From the NCBI GenBank assembly GCA_016195815.1, contig JACPYX010000007.1:620001-684000 (forward strand): a DNA stretch of 64,000 nt. The letters run 5' to 3'. The position numbers and the translations under genes were made by a program. This DNA is from Chloroflexota bacterium (GTDB lineage: Bacteria > Chloroflexota > Anaerolineae > Anaerolineales > Villigracilaceae). Below the pieces are notes generated by a model. That model saw nothing but the letters and a program-made list of their open reading frames with translations, had not been told where the DNA came from and did no database searches. Each line of letters begins with the position of its first letter. The first letter of the stretch is position 1. Positions 16,476 to 26,326 of this stretch are shown in pieces.

Positions 16476-17684
16476 ATGAATAATAACCGCTCATTAATTC
16501 TCAGGAGAGCCTTCACAATTTCCACTTTCATTGTGCTTGGCGCACTGTTTTATTTTCGAGCGATACAAAATTATTTACGCCAGGATTACACCAACTCCAA
16601 TTTCTTTTTCTTCTGGCTTTCGGGGCGCATGATAAATCTGGGTCAAAATCCATACGACCCGGTTCAATGGCTGGCAGGACACGCCGCCTTCGGCGCGACA
16701 TGGATACCCAACAAGATTTTTCCTTATCCCCTGCCGCTGGCTTTCTTCATGACGCCGCTTGGATTGCTTCCGCTCGGGCAGTCTTATATTGCATGGCAAA
16801 TCGTTTCACAAATTATTCTGGCGATTACTGTTTACGCGCTGTTGCGGCATTGGCAGGAACAGCCGCAAAGAATGATCTTCCTGCCGTTAATGATTTTCCT
16901 GCTGTTCTTCGGCCCGGTCTTTTTGACTTTGCAAATCGGCTCCATCGGCCCGCTGGCGCTGGGCGCGGTTCTGCTGTCCATCCTTTCTCTTGAAAAAAAG
17001 CGATCCTTTCTGGCGGGAGCGGTTCTCGCACTGACGATCCTAAAACCGCCGCAGGGAATCACTATTCTCGCTCTCGCCGGAATCTGGTTCCTTGCCCGCC
17101 GCGATTGGAAGGCCATTCTTGGCCTGGGCCTGGGCGGGATATTTTTGTTGCTTTTGGGAATTGCCCGCGACCCTTTGTGGCTAGTCAAATTCCGCGCCGC
17201 CAGCCAGGCTGTGTTGGAGCGGACCCTGGGCATTCATTCCAACATCTATAGTTTCGCCTATCTGGCGTGCGGCCAGAACCTATCTTGTATGTGGATTTTT
17301 GGCACGCTTGGGACTCTTCTTGTGCTCGGATTAGGCGGAATCTATCTCTGGCGCAGCAAAGAGCGGCTGACGCCCTGGGAAGCGTTCAATATCATTCTGC
17401 CGCTTGGATTCGTTTCGACCATTTATCTCTGGTCGTACGACCAGTTGCTTTACGTGATCCCGATCACATGGATAACAGCGAAACTGATCGAAAGAACAAA
17501 GTCTTACATTCCGGCTTTCATTTTCCTGATCGTTCTGGATCTATTTTCATTTGCCGCGCTTCTCGTGCAAGCCAACACGCGCAAGGACCTCTTCAGTATC
17601 GCGACAACGATTCTGACGCTTGGGATGTGTCTTTTGCTCATGCACTGGAAAGCGCAACCGGAGCCATCCATGCCGACAGCTTGA
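16476..17684 (+). CDS. Polytopic membrane protein, glycosyltransferase family 87 (DUF2029)-like
   Basis: 402 aa with roughly ten hydrophobic helices. The first helix is followed by an external loop with NFFFFWLSGRMINLGQNPYDP (about 43-63), where the acidic residue near the end of the first loop is typical of GT-C enzymes of the DUF2029/GT87 group, which use polyprenyl-phosphate sugars. Charged loops are short. Such proteins add mannose or other sugars to lipids or wall polymers. No other glycan gene is adjacent. Superfamily call moderate, sugar unknown. Confidence 0.7.
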   Translation: MNNNRSLILRRAFTISTFIVLGALFYFRAIQNYLRQDYTNSNFFFFWLSGRMINLGQNPYDPVQWLAGHAAFGATWIPNKIFPYPLPLAFFMTPLGLLPLGQSYIAWQIVSQIILAITVYALLRHWQEQPQRMIFLPLMIFLLFFGPVFLTLQIGSIGPLALGAVLLSILSLEKKRSFLAGAVLALTILKPPQGITILALAGIWFLARRDWKAILGLGLGGIFLLLLGIARDPLWLVKFRAASQAVLERTLGIHSNIYSFAYLACGQNLSCMWIFGTLGTLLVLGLGGIYLWRSKERLTPWEAFNIILPLGFVSTIYLWSYDQLLYVIPITWITAKLIERTKSYIPAFIFLIVLDLFSFAALLVQANTRKDLFSIATTILTLGMCLLLMHWKAQPEPSMPTA

Positions 17685-17719
17685 AATGGTCAGCAGGCAA
17701 ATGCAATGCCTGACGAACG

Positions 17720-17748
17720 TTCAACTCCTCATCGCCTCAAGTTATAAT
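17720..17748 (+). promoter_or_regulatory. Leaderless-type promoter of the G5/3D protein gene
   Basis: TTCAAC (17720-17725), 17-bp spacer, perfect TATAAT (17743-17748), 6 nt to the ATG at 17755. Confidence 0.55.
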
Positions 17749-17754
17749 TACCGC

Positions 17755-18957
17755 ATGAGAATCCTTCGCTGGCTGGCTCCGCTTCTTTTATTTTTTCTGT
17801 TCGCGTGTCAGGCAGGGACTTCACCCACCGTCACCATTCTTGACGGCAAGAACAGCTACACATTGATAACAAATGAACGCGAAGCGGGCAAACTTATTGT
17901 GCAGGCCGGGATCGTGCTCGGTTCCGCCGACCGCCTCTTCTTCAATGGTTACGCGGTGTCGGTCAGCCAGCAGCTTGCGCCGGCCAAAACGACCACACTT
18001 CAAATCCGCCGCGCAATGACAATCACAATCAACGGCAGGGCAATTCAAAGCGCGGCATTGACCGTTGGCGAGGCCATGTCTGAAGCGGGCTTGCAGTTAT
18101 ACGCGGCCGATCAACTCGACCCGCCAGCCGATACGCCGATCGCGAACGCGATGACTGTGACTTACACTCCTTCACGCGAATTCATCGTCAGTGTGGATGG
18201 CAGGCAGGTACGCATCCGCTCTGCGGCGCGGACGGTGGGCGGTGCGCTGGCCGAGGCGGGGATTCCGCTGCTCGGGCTGGACTCCAGCCAGCCGTCTGAG
18301 AATGAGGCGCTTCCACAAGATGGACAGATACGCATCGTGCGCATTAGCGAATCAGTTGTGCTGGCGCAAAAGTCCATCCCGTTTAATAGTGAGTTTCAAT
18401 CATCCGCGAACGTCGAACTTGACCGCCAGGAAATCCTGCAACCCGGCCAGCCCGGCTTGGCCGTGAGCCGCGTGAGAATTCGATATCAAGATGGTGTGGA
18501 GGTCGCGCGGCAAACCGAATCAGAAACTGTGGTGCGTCCGCCGAAAGATCGCGTGGTGGGATACGGGACAAAACCCGTTGTCAAAACTGCTACGGTGGAC
18601 GGCGTGCAGATTCAATACTGGCGCGCGGTGCAAATGTTCGCCACTGCCTACTCGCCTTGCAATTCGGCGGCAGACCGCTGTTATCCATCTACCGCAAGCG
18701 GCAAGTCCGTGCAAAAAGGCGTGGTGGCTTTTATCTATCGTTGGTACATCAACATGCGCGGACAGGCATTGTATATCCCCGGTTACGGGTTCGCCAGCGT
18801 GGAAGATACGGGCGGAGGGATTCCCGGCAAGGCCTGGATCGATCTTGGCTACACCGACGCGCAGTATGGGTCGGAAGGCGGGGGCCAATGGGGCAAATGG
18901 GTCACGGTTTATTTTCTGGCGCCGGTGCCAACGAACATCATGTATGTGCTGGAATAA
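17755..18957 (+). CDS. Lipoprotein with DUF348, G5 and 3D domains (RpfB/YabE-like)
   Basis: 400 aa from ATG 17755. The open frame extends to 17620 but lies upstream of the TATAAT and inside the previous gene. Signal with lipobox LFAC, Cys18. Then ubiquitin-like DUF348 repeats (TVTILDGKNSYTLITNE, MTITINGRAIQSAALTVGEA, EFIVSVDGRQVRIRSAARTVGGAL), a G5-like domain at about 205-280, and a C-terminal 3D domain (about 295-400) with the conserved Asp residues in VEDTGGGIPGKAWIDLGY. 3D domains act in wall hydrolases such as MltA and Rpf-like proteins. It should bind or cut peptidoglycan at the outer face. It starts a tight run with the LCP gene. Confidence 0.87.
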   Translation: MRILRWLAPLLLFFLFACQAGTSPTVTILDGKNSYTLITNEREAGKLIVQAGIVLGSADRLFFNGYAVSVSQQLAPAKTTTLQIRRAMTITINGRAIQSAALTVGEAMSEAGLQLYAADQLDPPADTPIANAMTVTYTPSREFIVSVDGRQVRIRSAARTVGGALAEAGIPLLGLDSSQPSENEALPQDGQIRIVRISESVVLAQKSIPFNSEFQSSANVELDRQEILQPGQPGLAVSRVRIRYQDGVEVARQTESETVVRPPKDRVVGYGTKPVVKTATVDGVQIQYWRAVQMFATAYSPCNSAADRCYPSTASGKSVQKGVVAFIYRWYINMRGQALYIPGYGFASVEDTGGGIPGKAWIDLGYTDAQYGSEGGGQWGKWVTVYFLAPVPTNIMYVLE

Positions 18958-20082
18958 ATGACATCCCCTCAAAAGATTATCATCACGTTTCTTGGCATAC
19001 TGGCATCTGCCCTTATCGCGGCGGTCGGTTATGCCGGCTGGCAGGTTTATCAAGGCTGGGCCGGGTTGCCGCTTGGCGCAGTGCTGCCAACTTCGCCTTA
19101 TACCCCAATTGGAATGCCCGCCACATGGACCGCAATGCCGCCCGATTCCGTTGGATTGAATCCACTTGTCACAACAACACCGTATGGCGCTCCTCGCTGC
19201 GGCGGCCCGCGCGCGATGACCATCCTCGCCATAGGTTCGGACACGCGCGGCTCTGGATACACCTGGGGCTTATCCGACGTAATGCGCGCCGTACGCGTCG
19301 ACTTTGTGACGCCGCGCGTAACCGTGCTGGATTTTCCGCGCGACCTGTGGGTGGAAATTCCATATATCGCCGATAATTTAAACGGACAGGATCGCGAAAA
19401 ACTCAACCAGGCCTATCTTTACGGGAACCCCGGAGACGGCTTCCGTTACTGGGATGACCCAAGCGCCGGGCCGGGCCTGCTGGCGCGCACACTTGACTTA
19501 AACTTCGGCCTCAAAGTAGATCATTATCTTGCAGTCAACATGAAGACTTTCGTCAAAATGGTGGACGCGGTCGGGGGCATTGACGTAACACTGGATAAGC
19601 CCCTGCCCAACAGCAACGACGCCGACCTGCAAGCTGGCACTCATCATCTCGATGGCACCAAGGCATTGGAAATCGCCCGCAATCGCGTCGACGGCGTTTT
19701 CGCGCGCGGCGATTATCAAAACATCGTTTTATGCGCCCTGCAAAAGAAACTCACCAGCCCAAAAGTTGTGACGCAAATCCCGGGCTTGATAAAATCATTT
19801 CAAGGCTCAGTGCAAACCGACCTGACTCCCAACATGATGAGTCAGTTGGCATGCCTCGGCACACAACTGCCCCGCTCGAACATCTCCTTCTATAATTTCC
19901 CATCGGACCTTTTTACAGGCACGCGCATTTACGACCCGGTGTTCAAGAAAAATGTTTTTGTGTGGGACGTCAACTTCGGCATCCTGCGTGGCTACGTTGC
20001 GCAATTCCAAGCCGGCACGTGGCCTGCCTCGCCGGAAGCCGTCTCCGCAGCCGAAACCGAAAGCGCATCCTTTTGCAACTAA
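18958..20082 (+). CDS. LytR-CpsA-Psr (LCP) family wall-polymer transferase
   Basis: 374 aa; its ATG follows the stop of the 3D gene with no gap. One N-terminal transmembrane helix (about 7-29), a Pro-rich linker, then the LCP domain: ILAIGSDTRG (about 89-98), VTVLDFPRDLWVEIP with the catalytic-site Arg, and LDGTKALEIARNRVDGVFARGDYQN. LCP enzymes move glycopolymers from undecaprenyl lipid to peptidoglycan or proteins on the outside of the cell. Its pairing with the 3D protein points to envelope assembly. The usual C-terminal accessory domain is short here. Confidence 0.9.
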   Translation: MTSPQKIIITFLGILASALIAAVGYAGWQVYQGWAGLPLGAVLPTSPYTPIGMPATWTAMPPDSVGLNPLVTTTPYGAPRCGGPRAMTILAIGSDTRGSGYTWGLSDVMRAVRVDFVTPRVTVLDFPRDLWVEIPYIADNLNGQDREKLNQAYLYGNPGDGFRYWDDPSAGPGLLARTLDLNFGLKVDHYLAVNMKTFVKMVDAVGGIDVTLDKPLPNSNDADLQAGTHHLDGTKALEIARNRVDGVFARGDYQNIVLCALQKKLTSPKVVTQIPGLIKSFQGSVQTDLTPNMMSQLACLGTQLPRSNISFYNFPSDLFTGTRIYDPVFKKNVFVWDVNFGILRGYVAQFQAGTWPASPEAVSAAETESASFCN

Positions 20083-20939
20083 AAAACATCCCCCCCAAAA
20101 GTTCCGCTGCACTGCTTAAACAGCACGGCCTGCGCGCCGATAAAAAGTTCGGGCAGAATTTTTTGGAAGACTCACGCGCCCTGGAAAATATCGTCTCAGC
20201 AGCCGGGATTCAAGATGTGGACGCGGTTCTGGAGATCGGACCCGGCCTCGGAGGCCTGACGCGTCATCTGGCCGCGTCCGCGCGTGAAGTAGTAGCGGTC
20301 GAACTGGACGAGAAACTGATGCCCGTTTTACGCGGCGTTCTCAAACCCTTTGCCAATGTCCGCTTAATTCACGCCGACATTTTAAACTGCTCCCCGAAAG
20401 ACCTTGGCCTTCCGCCCAACTACATCGTCGCCGCAAATATTCCTTACAACATCACCTCGGCCATCATCCGCCACTTGTTGGAATCAGACCCGAAGCCGCG
20501 CCGCATCGTGCTGACCATCCAGAAGGAAGTAGCCGAACGCATCTGCGAAGCGCCGCCTGATATGAGCCTTCTGGCACTCAGCGTGCAGGTGTATGGCAAA
20601 CCGGCCATCGCGGCACACATTCCGGCCAGCGCATTTTTCCCCGCGCCCAAAGTTGATTCGTCCGTGGTGAGAATTGAGATTTATCCTGAGCCTCTGATCC
20701 CACACCCCATGCTCCCCGTTTTCTTCAAACTCATCAAAGCCGGGTTTAGCCAGAAACGCAAAAAACTCCGCAATTCGTTATCGGCCGGATTACACATCCA
20801 ACCCGCAAATACCGAAGCCTTGCTCATGCGCGGCGGTATTGATCCGCACAGGCGGGCTGAGACATTAAGCATAGATGAGTGGGCCATGCTGTGCATTCAT
20901 TTCAGGCAACACGCTGGCGGTATAATCACGCCACACTAA
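20073..20939 (+). CDS. rsmA: 16S rRNA dimethyladenosine transferase RsmA (KsgA)
   Basis: 288 aa if the TTG at 20073 is the start; this overlaps the LCP stop by 10 nt. No ATG occurs in the frame before conserved sequence, so a non-ATG start is needed. Motifs: KKFGQNFLEDS, VLEIGPGLGGLT (SAM site), VVAVELDEKL, and NIPYNITSAI (catalytic N-x-P-Y). The C-terminal helical domain is complete. RsmA dimethylates two adjacent adenosines in the 3' hairpin of 16S rRNA, a late step of 30S maturation. Sequence homology is secure; the start is not. Confidence 0.9.
   Translation: MQLKNIPPKSSAALLKQHGLRADKKFGQNFLEDSRALENIVSAAGIQDVDAVLEIGPGLGGLTRHLAASAREVVAVELDEKLMPVLRGVLKPFANVRLIHADILNCSPKDLGLPPNYIVAANIPYNITSAIIRHLLESDPKPRRIVLTIQKEVAERICEAPPDMSLLALSVQVYGKPAIAAHIPASAFFPAPKVDSSVVRIEIYPEPLIPHPMLPVFFKLIKAGFSQKRKKLRNSLSAGLHIQPANTEALLMRGGIDPHRRAETLSIDEWAMLCIHFRQHAGGIITPH
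20921..20926 (+). promoter_or_regulatory. -10 box upstream of the acyl-CoA dehydrogenase
   Basis: Perfect TATAAT 28 nt upstream of the ATG at 20955, lying within the last codons of rsmA. No clear -35. Confidence 0.45.
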
Positions 20940-20954
20940 TTTATGGAGACTAAC

Positions 20955-22124
20955 ATGAGCGATGTTTTATTTCCCCTCAGCGACGAACACAAAATGATCC
21001 GCGATGCGGCCCATGATTTCGCGCAGAAAGAAATCGCCCCGATTGCGGCGCAATTCGACGAAAGCGGCGAATTCCCCTACGAGACGATCAAAAAAATGGG
21101 CGCGATGGGCTTCATGGGCATCGAAGTCCCAGAACAATACGGCGGCGCAGGCATGGACACGCTGGCCTACGTTCTAGCCATGGAAGAGATCGCCAAAGTA
21201 GACGCGTCGCACAGCGTAATCATGTCGGTCAATAACTCGTTGTACTGTCACGGCATTATGATTTTCGGCACAGAGGAACAAAAGCAGAAATTCCTGAAAC
21301 CGGTCGCGTCGGGCGCCGCGATAGGCGCTTATTCGCTGACCGAACCCATGTCCGGCTCGGATGCGGGGACGATGAAAAGCCGCGCCGCGCGCGACGGCGA
21401 TTTTTATATCCTGAACGGACGCAAGTCGTGGGTCACGTCCGGCCCGGTCGCCGATTATTTCGTCGTCTTCATGGTCACCGATCCCGGCAAAAAACAAAAG
21501 GGCATTAGCGCCTTTCTCGTGGATGCAAAAAATGCAAGCGGTTTCATTCGCGGAAAAAAAGAACCCAAACTGGGCATCCGCGCTTCGGCCACCAGCGAAT
21601 TGATCTTTGAGAATTGCCGTATACCCGCCGCGAATATGCTCGGCAGGGAAGGCGATGGATTCAAGATCGCCATGACCGTTTTGGATGTCGGCCGCATCGG
21701 CATCGGGACTCAGGCACTGGGCATCGCCGAAGCGGCCTACGAGGCCAGCGTTTCTTATGCGCGTGAGCGCGAGGCCTTCGGCCAAAAGATCGGCGAATTT
21801 CAGGGAACCGGTTTCAAGATCGCAGACATGAAAACGCGCATCGAAGCTTCGCGTTTGTTGATCTACAATGCCGCTCTGGCGAAAGAGCGCTCCAAAAAGA
21901 CCGGCGAAAGATTTACCCTGCAATCATCCATGGCGAAATTGTTTGCATCCGAAACCGCCATGTTCTGCGCCCATGCCGCAGTGCAGATTCATGGCGGCAT
22001 GGGATACAGCAAAGAGCTTCCCGTCGAACGTTATTTCCGCGATGCAAAGATCACCGAAATCTACGAAGGCACCAGCGAAATCCAGCGGCTCGTCATCAGC
22101 CGCTCCGAATTGGGTTTTAAATAA
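20955..22124 (+). CDS. Acyl-CoA dehydrogenase (short/branched-chain, butyryl-CoA type)
   Basis: 389 aa from ATG 20955, served by GGAG 6 nt upstream; an ATG at 20943 is in frame but overlaps that site. Domain order: N-terminal helices, a beta domain with YSLTEPMSGSDAGTM (FAD/substrate contacts) and WVTSGPVADYFVVF, and a C-terminal helical domain with GGMGYSKELPVERYFRDAKITEIYEGTSEIQR. The catalytic base is the Glu in IYEGTSEI. It oxidises acyl-CoA to enoyl-CoA, passing electrons to an ETF, which is not in the window. Genes for acyl-CoA carboxylation follow a few kb later. Confidence 0.92.
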   Translation: MSDVLFPLSDEHKMIRDAAHDFAQKEIAPIAAQFDESGEFPYETIKKMGAMGFMGIEVPEQYGGAGMDTLAYVLAMEEIAKVDASHSVIMSVNNSLYCHGIMIFGTEEQKQKFLKPVASGAAIGAYSLTEPMSGSDAGTMKSRAARDGDFYILNGRKSWVTSGPVADYFVVFMVTDPGKKQKGISAFLVDAKNASGFIRGKKEPKLGIRASATSELIFENCRIPAANMLGREGDGFKIAMTVLDVGRIGIGTQALGIAEAAYEASVSYAREREAFGQKIGEFQGTGFKIADMKTRIEASRLLIYNAALAKERSKKTGERFTLQSSMAKLFASETAMFCAHAAVQIHGGMGYSKELPVERYFRDAKITEIYEGTSEIQRLVISRSELGFK

Positions 22125-22216
22125 TCAGCCGCGCCGAAATTTGGAAGCGGCACATGCCTTCGTCATCGGCCCGAGCGAACATTTTGGCAAGATCAACCTG
22201 AATATTGGATAGGTAA

Positions 22217-24292
22217 ATGAAACGGCTTGCGTGGTTTGAAATTCTTCTCGTGATCGTGTTTATGACAATTCAGTTCTATGCGGCATTTTCCGATGCGAAC
22301 AACTTCCCAAGCACATGGTTCATTCGTGATGACGCGTATTATTATTTCAAAGTGGCGCAGAACATAAGCCAGGGGTTGGGCAGTACGTTCGACGGCATAA
22401 ACCAGACCAATGGCTATCATCCGTTATGGATGCTGGTCACTATACCGGTCTTTGCGCTGGCGCGCTTCGATTTAATCCTGCCTCTGCGCGTCCTGTTGAT
22501 CGTCTTGAGCGGATTCAGTCTTGGGACTGCCATCCTGCTTTATCGGTTAATAAGCGGGGCAGTCTCGCCTCCGGCCGGGATGCTGGCCGCCATGTACTGG
22601 CTGTTCAGCCTCTACATAAAATTTGTATATTACAAAACAGGGCTCGAATCTGGGATCGCATTGTTTTTTATCGTCCTGTTTCTTTATATGATTTACAAAA
22701 TGGAGATCGGTTGGCGCAAAATGCGCCCCACCCTTCGACAGATCGCATGGCTGGGATTGGTTGCGACACTGGCTACATTCAGCAGACTCGACCTGGTCTT
22801 CTTTGCGGCCGTCGCGGGCATCTGGATCGTATTTCGCGCTACGCCAATCAGATATCTTCTGCCGCTGGACATCCTGGCCGTCATTGCATCTGTATTGACG
22901 GCGTTTATTGCGCGGCTCGGAATATTGGGATACTATGCGGTCTCGACCTCTGCCGTAATCATGATCCTGGCGGGATTGGTTATCAAGATTCCTGTCTTTT
23001 ATTTTTATAACCTCTACCAACGCCCTGCAAATATGAAATTATCCAAGACCCTGCAAAATATAATATTGGCAACCGCAATCAGCAGTGGGATCTTGATTGT
23101 TCTCTTGCTGGCGGGAACCGCCCTGCGGATTTTACCGACCTTCTCGCGCGCAATACTTCTGCTGGATGCCCTATTCACGCTCGGGTTTCTCCTTCTGATT
23201 CGTGCGGCCGCATACGTTTTCCGCAACCCTGGCGCGAGTCTGGAAATAATCCCGCCCCTGGATCAGCTAAAAGAGCATTGGAAAGACTGGCTCACAGAGG
23301 GGTCAATCTATTACGGTATTCTCGGCGGCTTGCTCTCCATCTACATGCTGTGGAACAAACTCGCATTTGGGGTATTCAGCCCGGTCAGCGGAGATATTAA
23401 ACGCTGGTGGGGTACGTTCGCGATCAATGTGTACGGCGGACCTGCCAAGAATTTGCTTTCGTTTCTGGCGCTGAATCCGCAAACCGATTTCAGCGCATGG
23501 GAACCATTCGCCACTTCGTTGAGAGATTGGAGCGAAAAATTTTTATATCAGAATCAGGATTTGGCGTACACTCCACTCAGGCAACAAAACTTCCTGATTA
23601 TCGTTGCCGTCACTCTAATCATTTTCTGTATTTTTCTTCTATTGAGGCGGAAACAGTCGGTTAGGGCCGTTATTCAAACGGGACTGATCCCATTACTGGC
23701 CGGAAGCTGGCTCCAGATACTTTCGTACAACATCACCGGATACGCGTCATTAAAAGAATGGTACTGGCTGACCGAACAAATATTTTCGATCATCATAACG
23801 ATAGTTCTGGTAAATATCTTTTTCGACCTTGTGCTCAACAGATGGGCAATCACACGATTCTTGATGTGGGCGCTGGTGGCAGTATACGGTTTTACTTTGG
23901 CTTTCAATTATTGGGAGGATACTCGTTTGCAAATGACCTACAGCCCTCCTCCTCCCGGCACGCCCTATGTGCAGGTAGTGCCTTTTCTAGAGTCGCACAC
24001 CCAATCGGGCGACGTGATTGGCATGACCGGCGGCGGCAATGTCGGTTATTTCATCCGCAATAGGACAATCGTCAACATGGACGGACTGATCAACAGCAAT
24101 GAATATTTCCAGGCTTTGAAAAACGGTACCGGCTCGGATTATTTATACGATAAAGGGATGAGGTACGTTTTTGCCAATCCGGACATATTGAGCGCAAACC
24201 CGTATCGCGGTCAATACACCAATCGCCTGCAGCCGATCATTGACTGGGGCGGAAAAGATTTGATGCGGCTGCTTCCCAAACCGACCCAATAA
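22217..24292 (+). CDS. Large polytopic membrane protein, family-39-like glycosyltransferase (GT-C)
   Basis: 691 aa with more than ten hydrophobic helices. After the first helix, the external loop carries NFPSTWFIRDDAYYYFKVAQN (about 32-52), with the Asp pair typical of GT-C enzymes, then GINQTNGYHPLWML. A soluble C-terminal part includes VVPFLESHTQSGDVIGMTG and NRTIVNMDGLINSNEYFQAL, a pattern common in this class. It probably moves a sugar from a polyprenyl carrier to a lipid, protein or glycan outside the membrane. It overlaps the next gene by 1 nt (TAATG). No specific substrate can be assigned. Confidence 0.68.
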   Translation: MKRLAWFEILLVIVFMTIQFYAAFSDANNFPSTWFIRDDAYYYFKVAQNISQGLGSTFDGINQTNGYHPLWMLVTIPVFALARFDLILPLRVLLIVLSGFSLGTAILLYRLISGAVSPPAGMLAAMYWLFSLYIKFVYYKTGLESGIALFFIVLFLYMIYKMEIGWRKMRPTLRQIAWLGLVATLATFSRLDLVFFAAVAGIWIVFRATPIRYLLPLDILAVIASVLTAFIARLGILGYYAVSTSAVIMILAGLVIKIPVFYFYNLYQRPANMKLSKTLQNIILATAISSGILIVLLLAGTALRILPTFSRAILLLDALFTLGFLLLIRAAAYVFRNPGASLEIIPPLDQLKEHWKDWLTEGSIYYGILGGLLSIYMLWNKLAFGVFSPVSGDIKRWWGTFAINVYGGPAKNLLSFLALNPQTDFSAWEPFATSLRDWSEKFLYQNQDLAYTPLRQQNFLIIVAVTLIIFCIFLLLRRKQSVRAVIQTGLIPLLAGSWLQILSYNITGYASLKEWYWLTEQIFSIIITIVLVNIFFDLVLNRWAITRFLMWALVAVYGFTLAFNYWEDTRLQMTYSPPPPGTPYVQVVPFLESHTQSGDVIGMTGGGNVGYFIRNRTIVNMDGLINSNEYFQALKNGTGSDYLYDKGMRYVFANPDILSANPYRGQYTNRLQPIIDWGGKDLMRLLPKPTQ

Positions 24293-24738
24293 TGAGCATC
24301 CGCCGCAGTTTTTCTTTTGAAGTAACTCTGCTTCTCTGGATGGTGTTAATCCTGACGACATCCAATGCAGTGCGCCTGATTTCAGCCATTCTCTGGCGCG
24401 ACACACTGGCAATATACGCCTCATATCCCGGGCCGATTTACATTGCCGCGACCGGAGCGTTCTGGGCTTTGACAGGCCTGTTCCTGTTATGGAGTTGGTG
24501 GCATCGGAAATCCTATACGCGCACGGCCCTGCTTACGGCATCAGCCGCGTATTCGCTGTGGGTTTGGGCAGACCGGCTCTTCGTCCAGACTGCGAAGCGG
24601 CCCAATTGGCCCTTCGATCTTCTCATTACAGTTATCCTGCTGGCATATGCAACAACAGTGATATTTAATCCAAAGAATCTGAAATATTTTAAAAGAGAGG
24701 CCTATGAACGAGAACCCGAAAACCATCCATCTTCGTGA
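24292..24738 (+). CDS. Small four-helix membrane protein, unknown
   Basis: 148 aa with four hydrophobic segments (about residues 10-31, 47-69, 78-95, 105-121) and a basic, polar C-terminus. The ATG shares a base with the stop of the preceding GT-C gene, and its end overlaps the carboxyltransferase gene by 35 nt, so it is translationally linked to both. It may help the upstream membrane enzyme; no family is recognised. The long overlap with the conserved carboxyltransferase start is genuine, since both frames stay open and that gene has its own GAGAGG site. Confidence 0.65.
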   Translation: MSIRRSFSFEVTLLLWMVLILTTSNAVRLISAILWRDTLAIYASYPGPIYIAATGAFWALTGLFLLWSWWHRKSYTRTALLTASAAYSLWVWADRLFVQTAKRPNWPFDLLITVILLAYATTVIFNPKNLKYFKREAYEREPENHPSS

Positions 24739-26254
24739 GATGAGGGCAAAATCACAGTTGGGCGGAGGCGCAGACCGCATCGCGGCTCAACACAAGAAGG
24801 GCCGCCTGACCGCGCGCGAACGCATTGACATCCTGCTAGATAAAGGTTCCTTTCGTGAGATGGACGCCTTTATCGAACATCGCACACACCACTTTAATCT
24901 TGACGAGCAGAAATTCCTGAGCGACTCAGTAGTGACCGGTTGGGGAACCATCGAAGGCCGATTGGTATATGTCTTCTCGCAAGACTTCACAGTCTTCGGC
25001 GGCTCACTGGGCGAGGTCCATGCAGAAAAGATCTGCAAAGTCATGGATATGGCGATGAAAACTGGCGCGCCTGTGATCGGATTAAACGACTCAGGCGGCG
25101 CGCGCATTCAGGAAGGCGTGGTTTCACTGGGCGGTTATGCTGATATTTTCCTGCGCAACACACTGGCCTCGGGCGTCATCCCGCAAATCAGCGCCATTAT
25201 GGGACCCTGTGCCGGGGGTGCGGTTTATTCGCCAGCTCTCACCGATTTCATTTTCATGGTGCGAAATTCTTCGTACATGTTCGTCACCGGCCCGGACGTG
25301 GTCAAGACTGTGACGCATGAGGATGTTTCGTTCGAAGATCTGGGCGGCGCCAGCGTTCACTCGGAGAAATCGGGCGTGTGTCATGTAACTGCTGACAGCG
25401 AAGCGGACACCTTGTTCCTGATCCGCAGGCTGCTCGAATACCTGCCACAGAACAATATGGAAGACCCTCCTTTCGTTCAGAATGGAGACGACCCCCTCCG
25501 CATGGAAGAAGGACTCAATTCGATCGTTCCCGAATCTCCCGATAAGCCTTACGATATTAAAGAAGTAATCCGCATGATCGTAGACAACGGGCAGTTCTTT
25601 GAAATCCACGAGAACTTTGCGGCAAATATTGTGGTCGGTTTCGCACGGCTCGGCGGGCACTCTATCGGCATCGTTGCAAATCAGCCTGCGGTGCTGGCAG
25701 GCGTGTTGGACATTGACGCCAGCGAGAAGGGCGCGCGTTTTGTGCGCCTGTGCGATTCTTTCAACATTCCGATCATCACCTTTGAAGATGTGCCGGGTTT
25801 CCTGCCAGGCACACACCAGGAACACGGCGGCATCATTCGTTCCGGCGCGAAACTGCTATATGCCTATTGCGAAGCAACCGTGCCGAAGTTGACCGTGATC
25901 ACGCGCAAGGCGTATGGCGGCGCGTATTGCGTTATGTCGTCCAAGCACATCCGAAGCGACTTAAACCTGGCCTGGCCGACCGCCGAAATCGCGGTCATGG
26001 GGCCGGACGGAGCGGTCAGTATTATCTTTCGCAAGGAACTCGAAAAAGCCAAAGACCCAGTCAAACGAAAAGCCGAACTGGTGGCAGAATATCGCGAGAA
26101 GTTTGCCAACCCGTATGTGGCGGCAGAGCGCGGCTATGTGGACGATGTCATCGAGCCGAAAGAAACACGCCCCCGCCTGATCAACGCGCTGGAAATGCTG
26201 CAAAACAAGCGCGATGCAAATCCCGCCAAGAAACACGGCAACATTCCCCTTTAA
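24704..26254 (+). CDS. pccB: Acyl-CoA carboxylase carboxyltransferase subunit (propionyl-CoA carboxylase beta type)
   Basis: 516 aa, ATG 24704 with GAGAGG. The full-length carboxyltransferase (both crotonase-like halves) is present: [15 protein letters not shown] near residue 38, [48 protein letters not shown] (acyl-CoA oxyanion site), then the biotin-side half with [40 protein letters not shown] and AYGGAYCVM. It transfers CO2 from carboxybiotin to propionyl- or acetyl-CoA. The biotin carboxylase and BCCP genes follow, forming a complete three-part enzyme. Propionyl versus acetyl preference is inferred from resemblance to PccB only. Confidence 0.93.
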   Translation: MNENPKTIHLREMRAKSQLGGGADRIAAQHKKGRLTARERIDILLDKGSFREMDAFIEHRTHHFNLDEQKFLSDSVVTGWGTIEGRLVYVFSQDFTVFGGSLGEVHAEKICKVMDMAMKTGAPVIGLNDSGGARIQEGVVSLGGYADIFLRNTLASGVIPQISAIMGPCAGGAVYSPALTDFIFMVRNSSYMFVTGPDVVKTVTHEDVSFEDLGGASVHSEKSGVCHVTADSEADTLFLIRRLLEYLPQNNMEDPPFVQNGDDPLRMEEGLNSIVPESPDKPYDIKEVIRMIVDNGQFFEIHENFAANIVVGFARLGGHSIGIVANQPAVLAGVLDIDASEKGARFVRLCDSFNIPIITFEDVPGFLPGTHQEHGGIIRSGAKLLYAYCEATVPKLTVITRKAYGGAYCVMSSKHIRSDLNLAWPTAEIAVMGPDGAVSIIFRKELEKAKDPVKRKAELVAEYREKFANPYVAAERGYVDDVIEPKETRPRLINALEMLQNKRDANPAKKHGNIPL

Positions 26255-26268
26255 ATGTCAGTGTTTCA

Positions 26269-26299
26269 GTTTCAAGCTTCACGATGCAATGCTTGAAAC
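26269..26299. repeat. 9-bp inverted repeat in the pccB-accC gap
   Basis: GTTTCAAGC at 26269-26277 and GCTTGAAAC at 26291-26299 with a 13-nt loop, within the 72 bp between the two subunit genes. No T-run follows, so it is more likely an mRNA-processing or pausing stem than a terminator. Confidence 0.5.
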
Positions 26300-26326
26300 C
26301 TGATGCAGAATACGAACGGAGCTTTT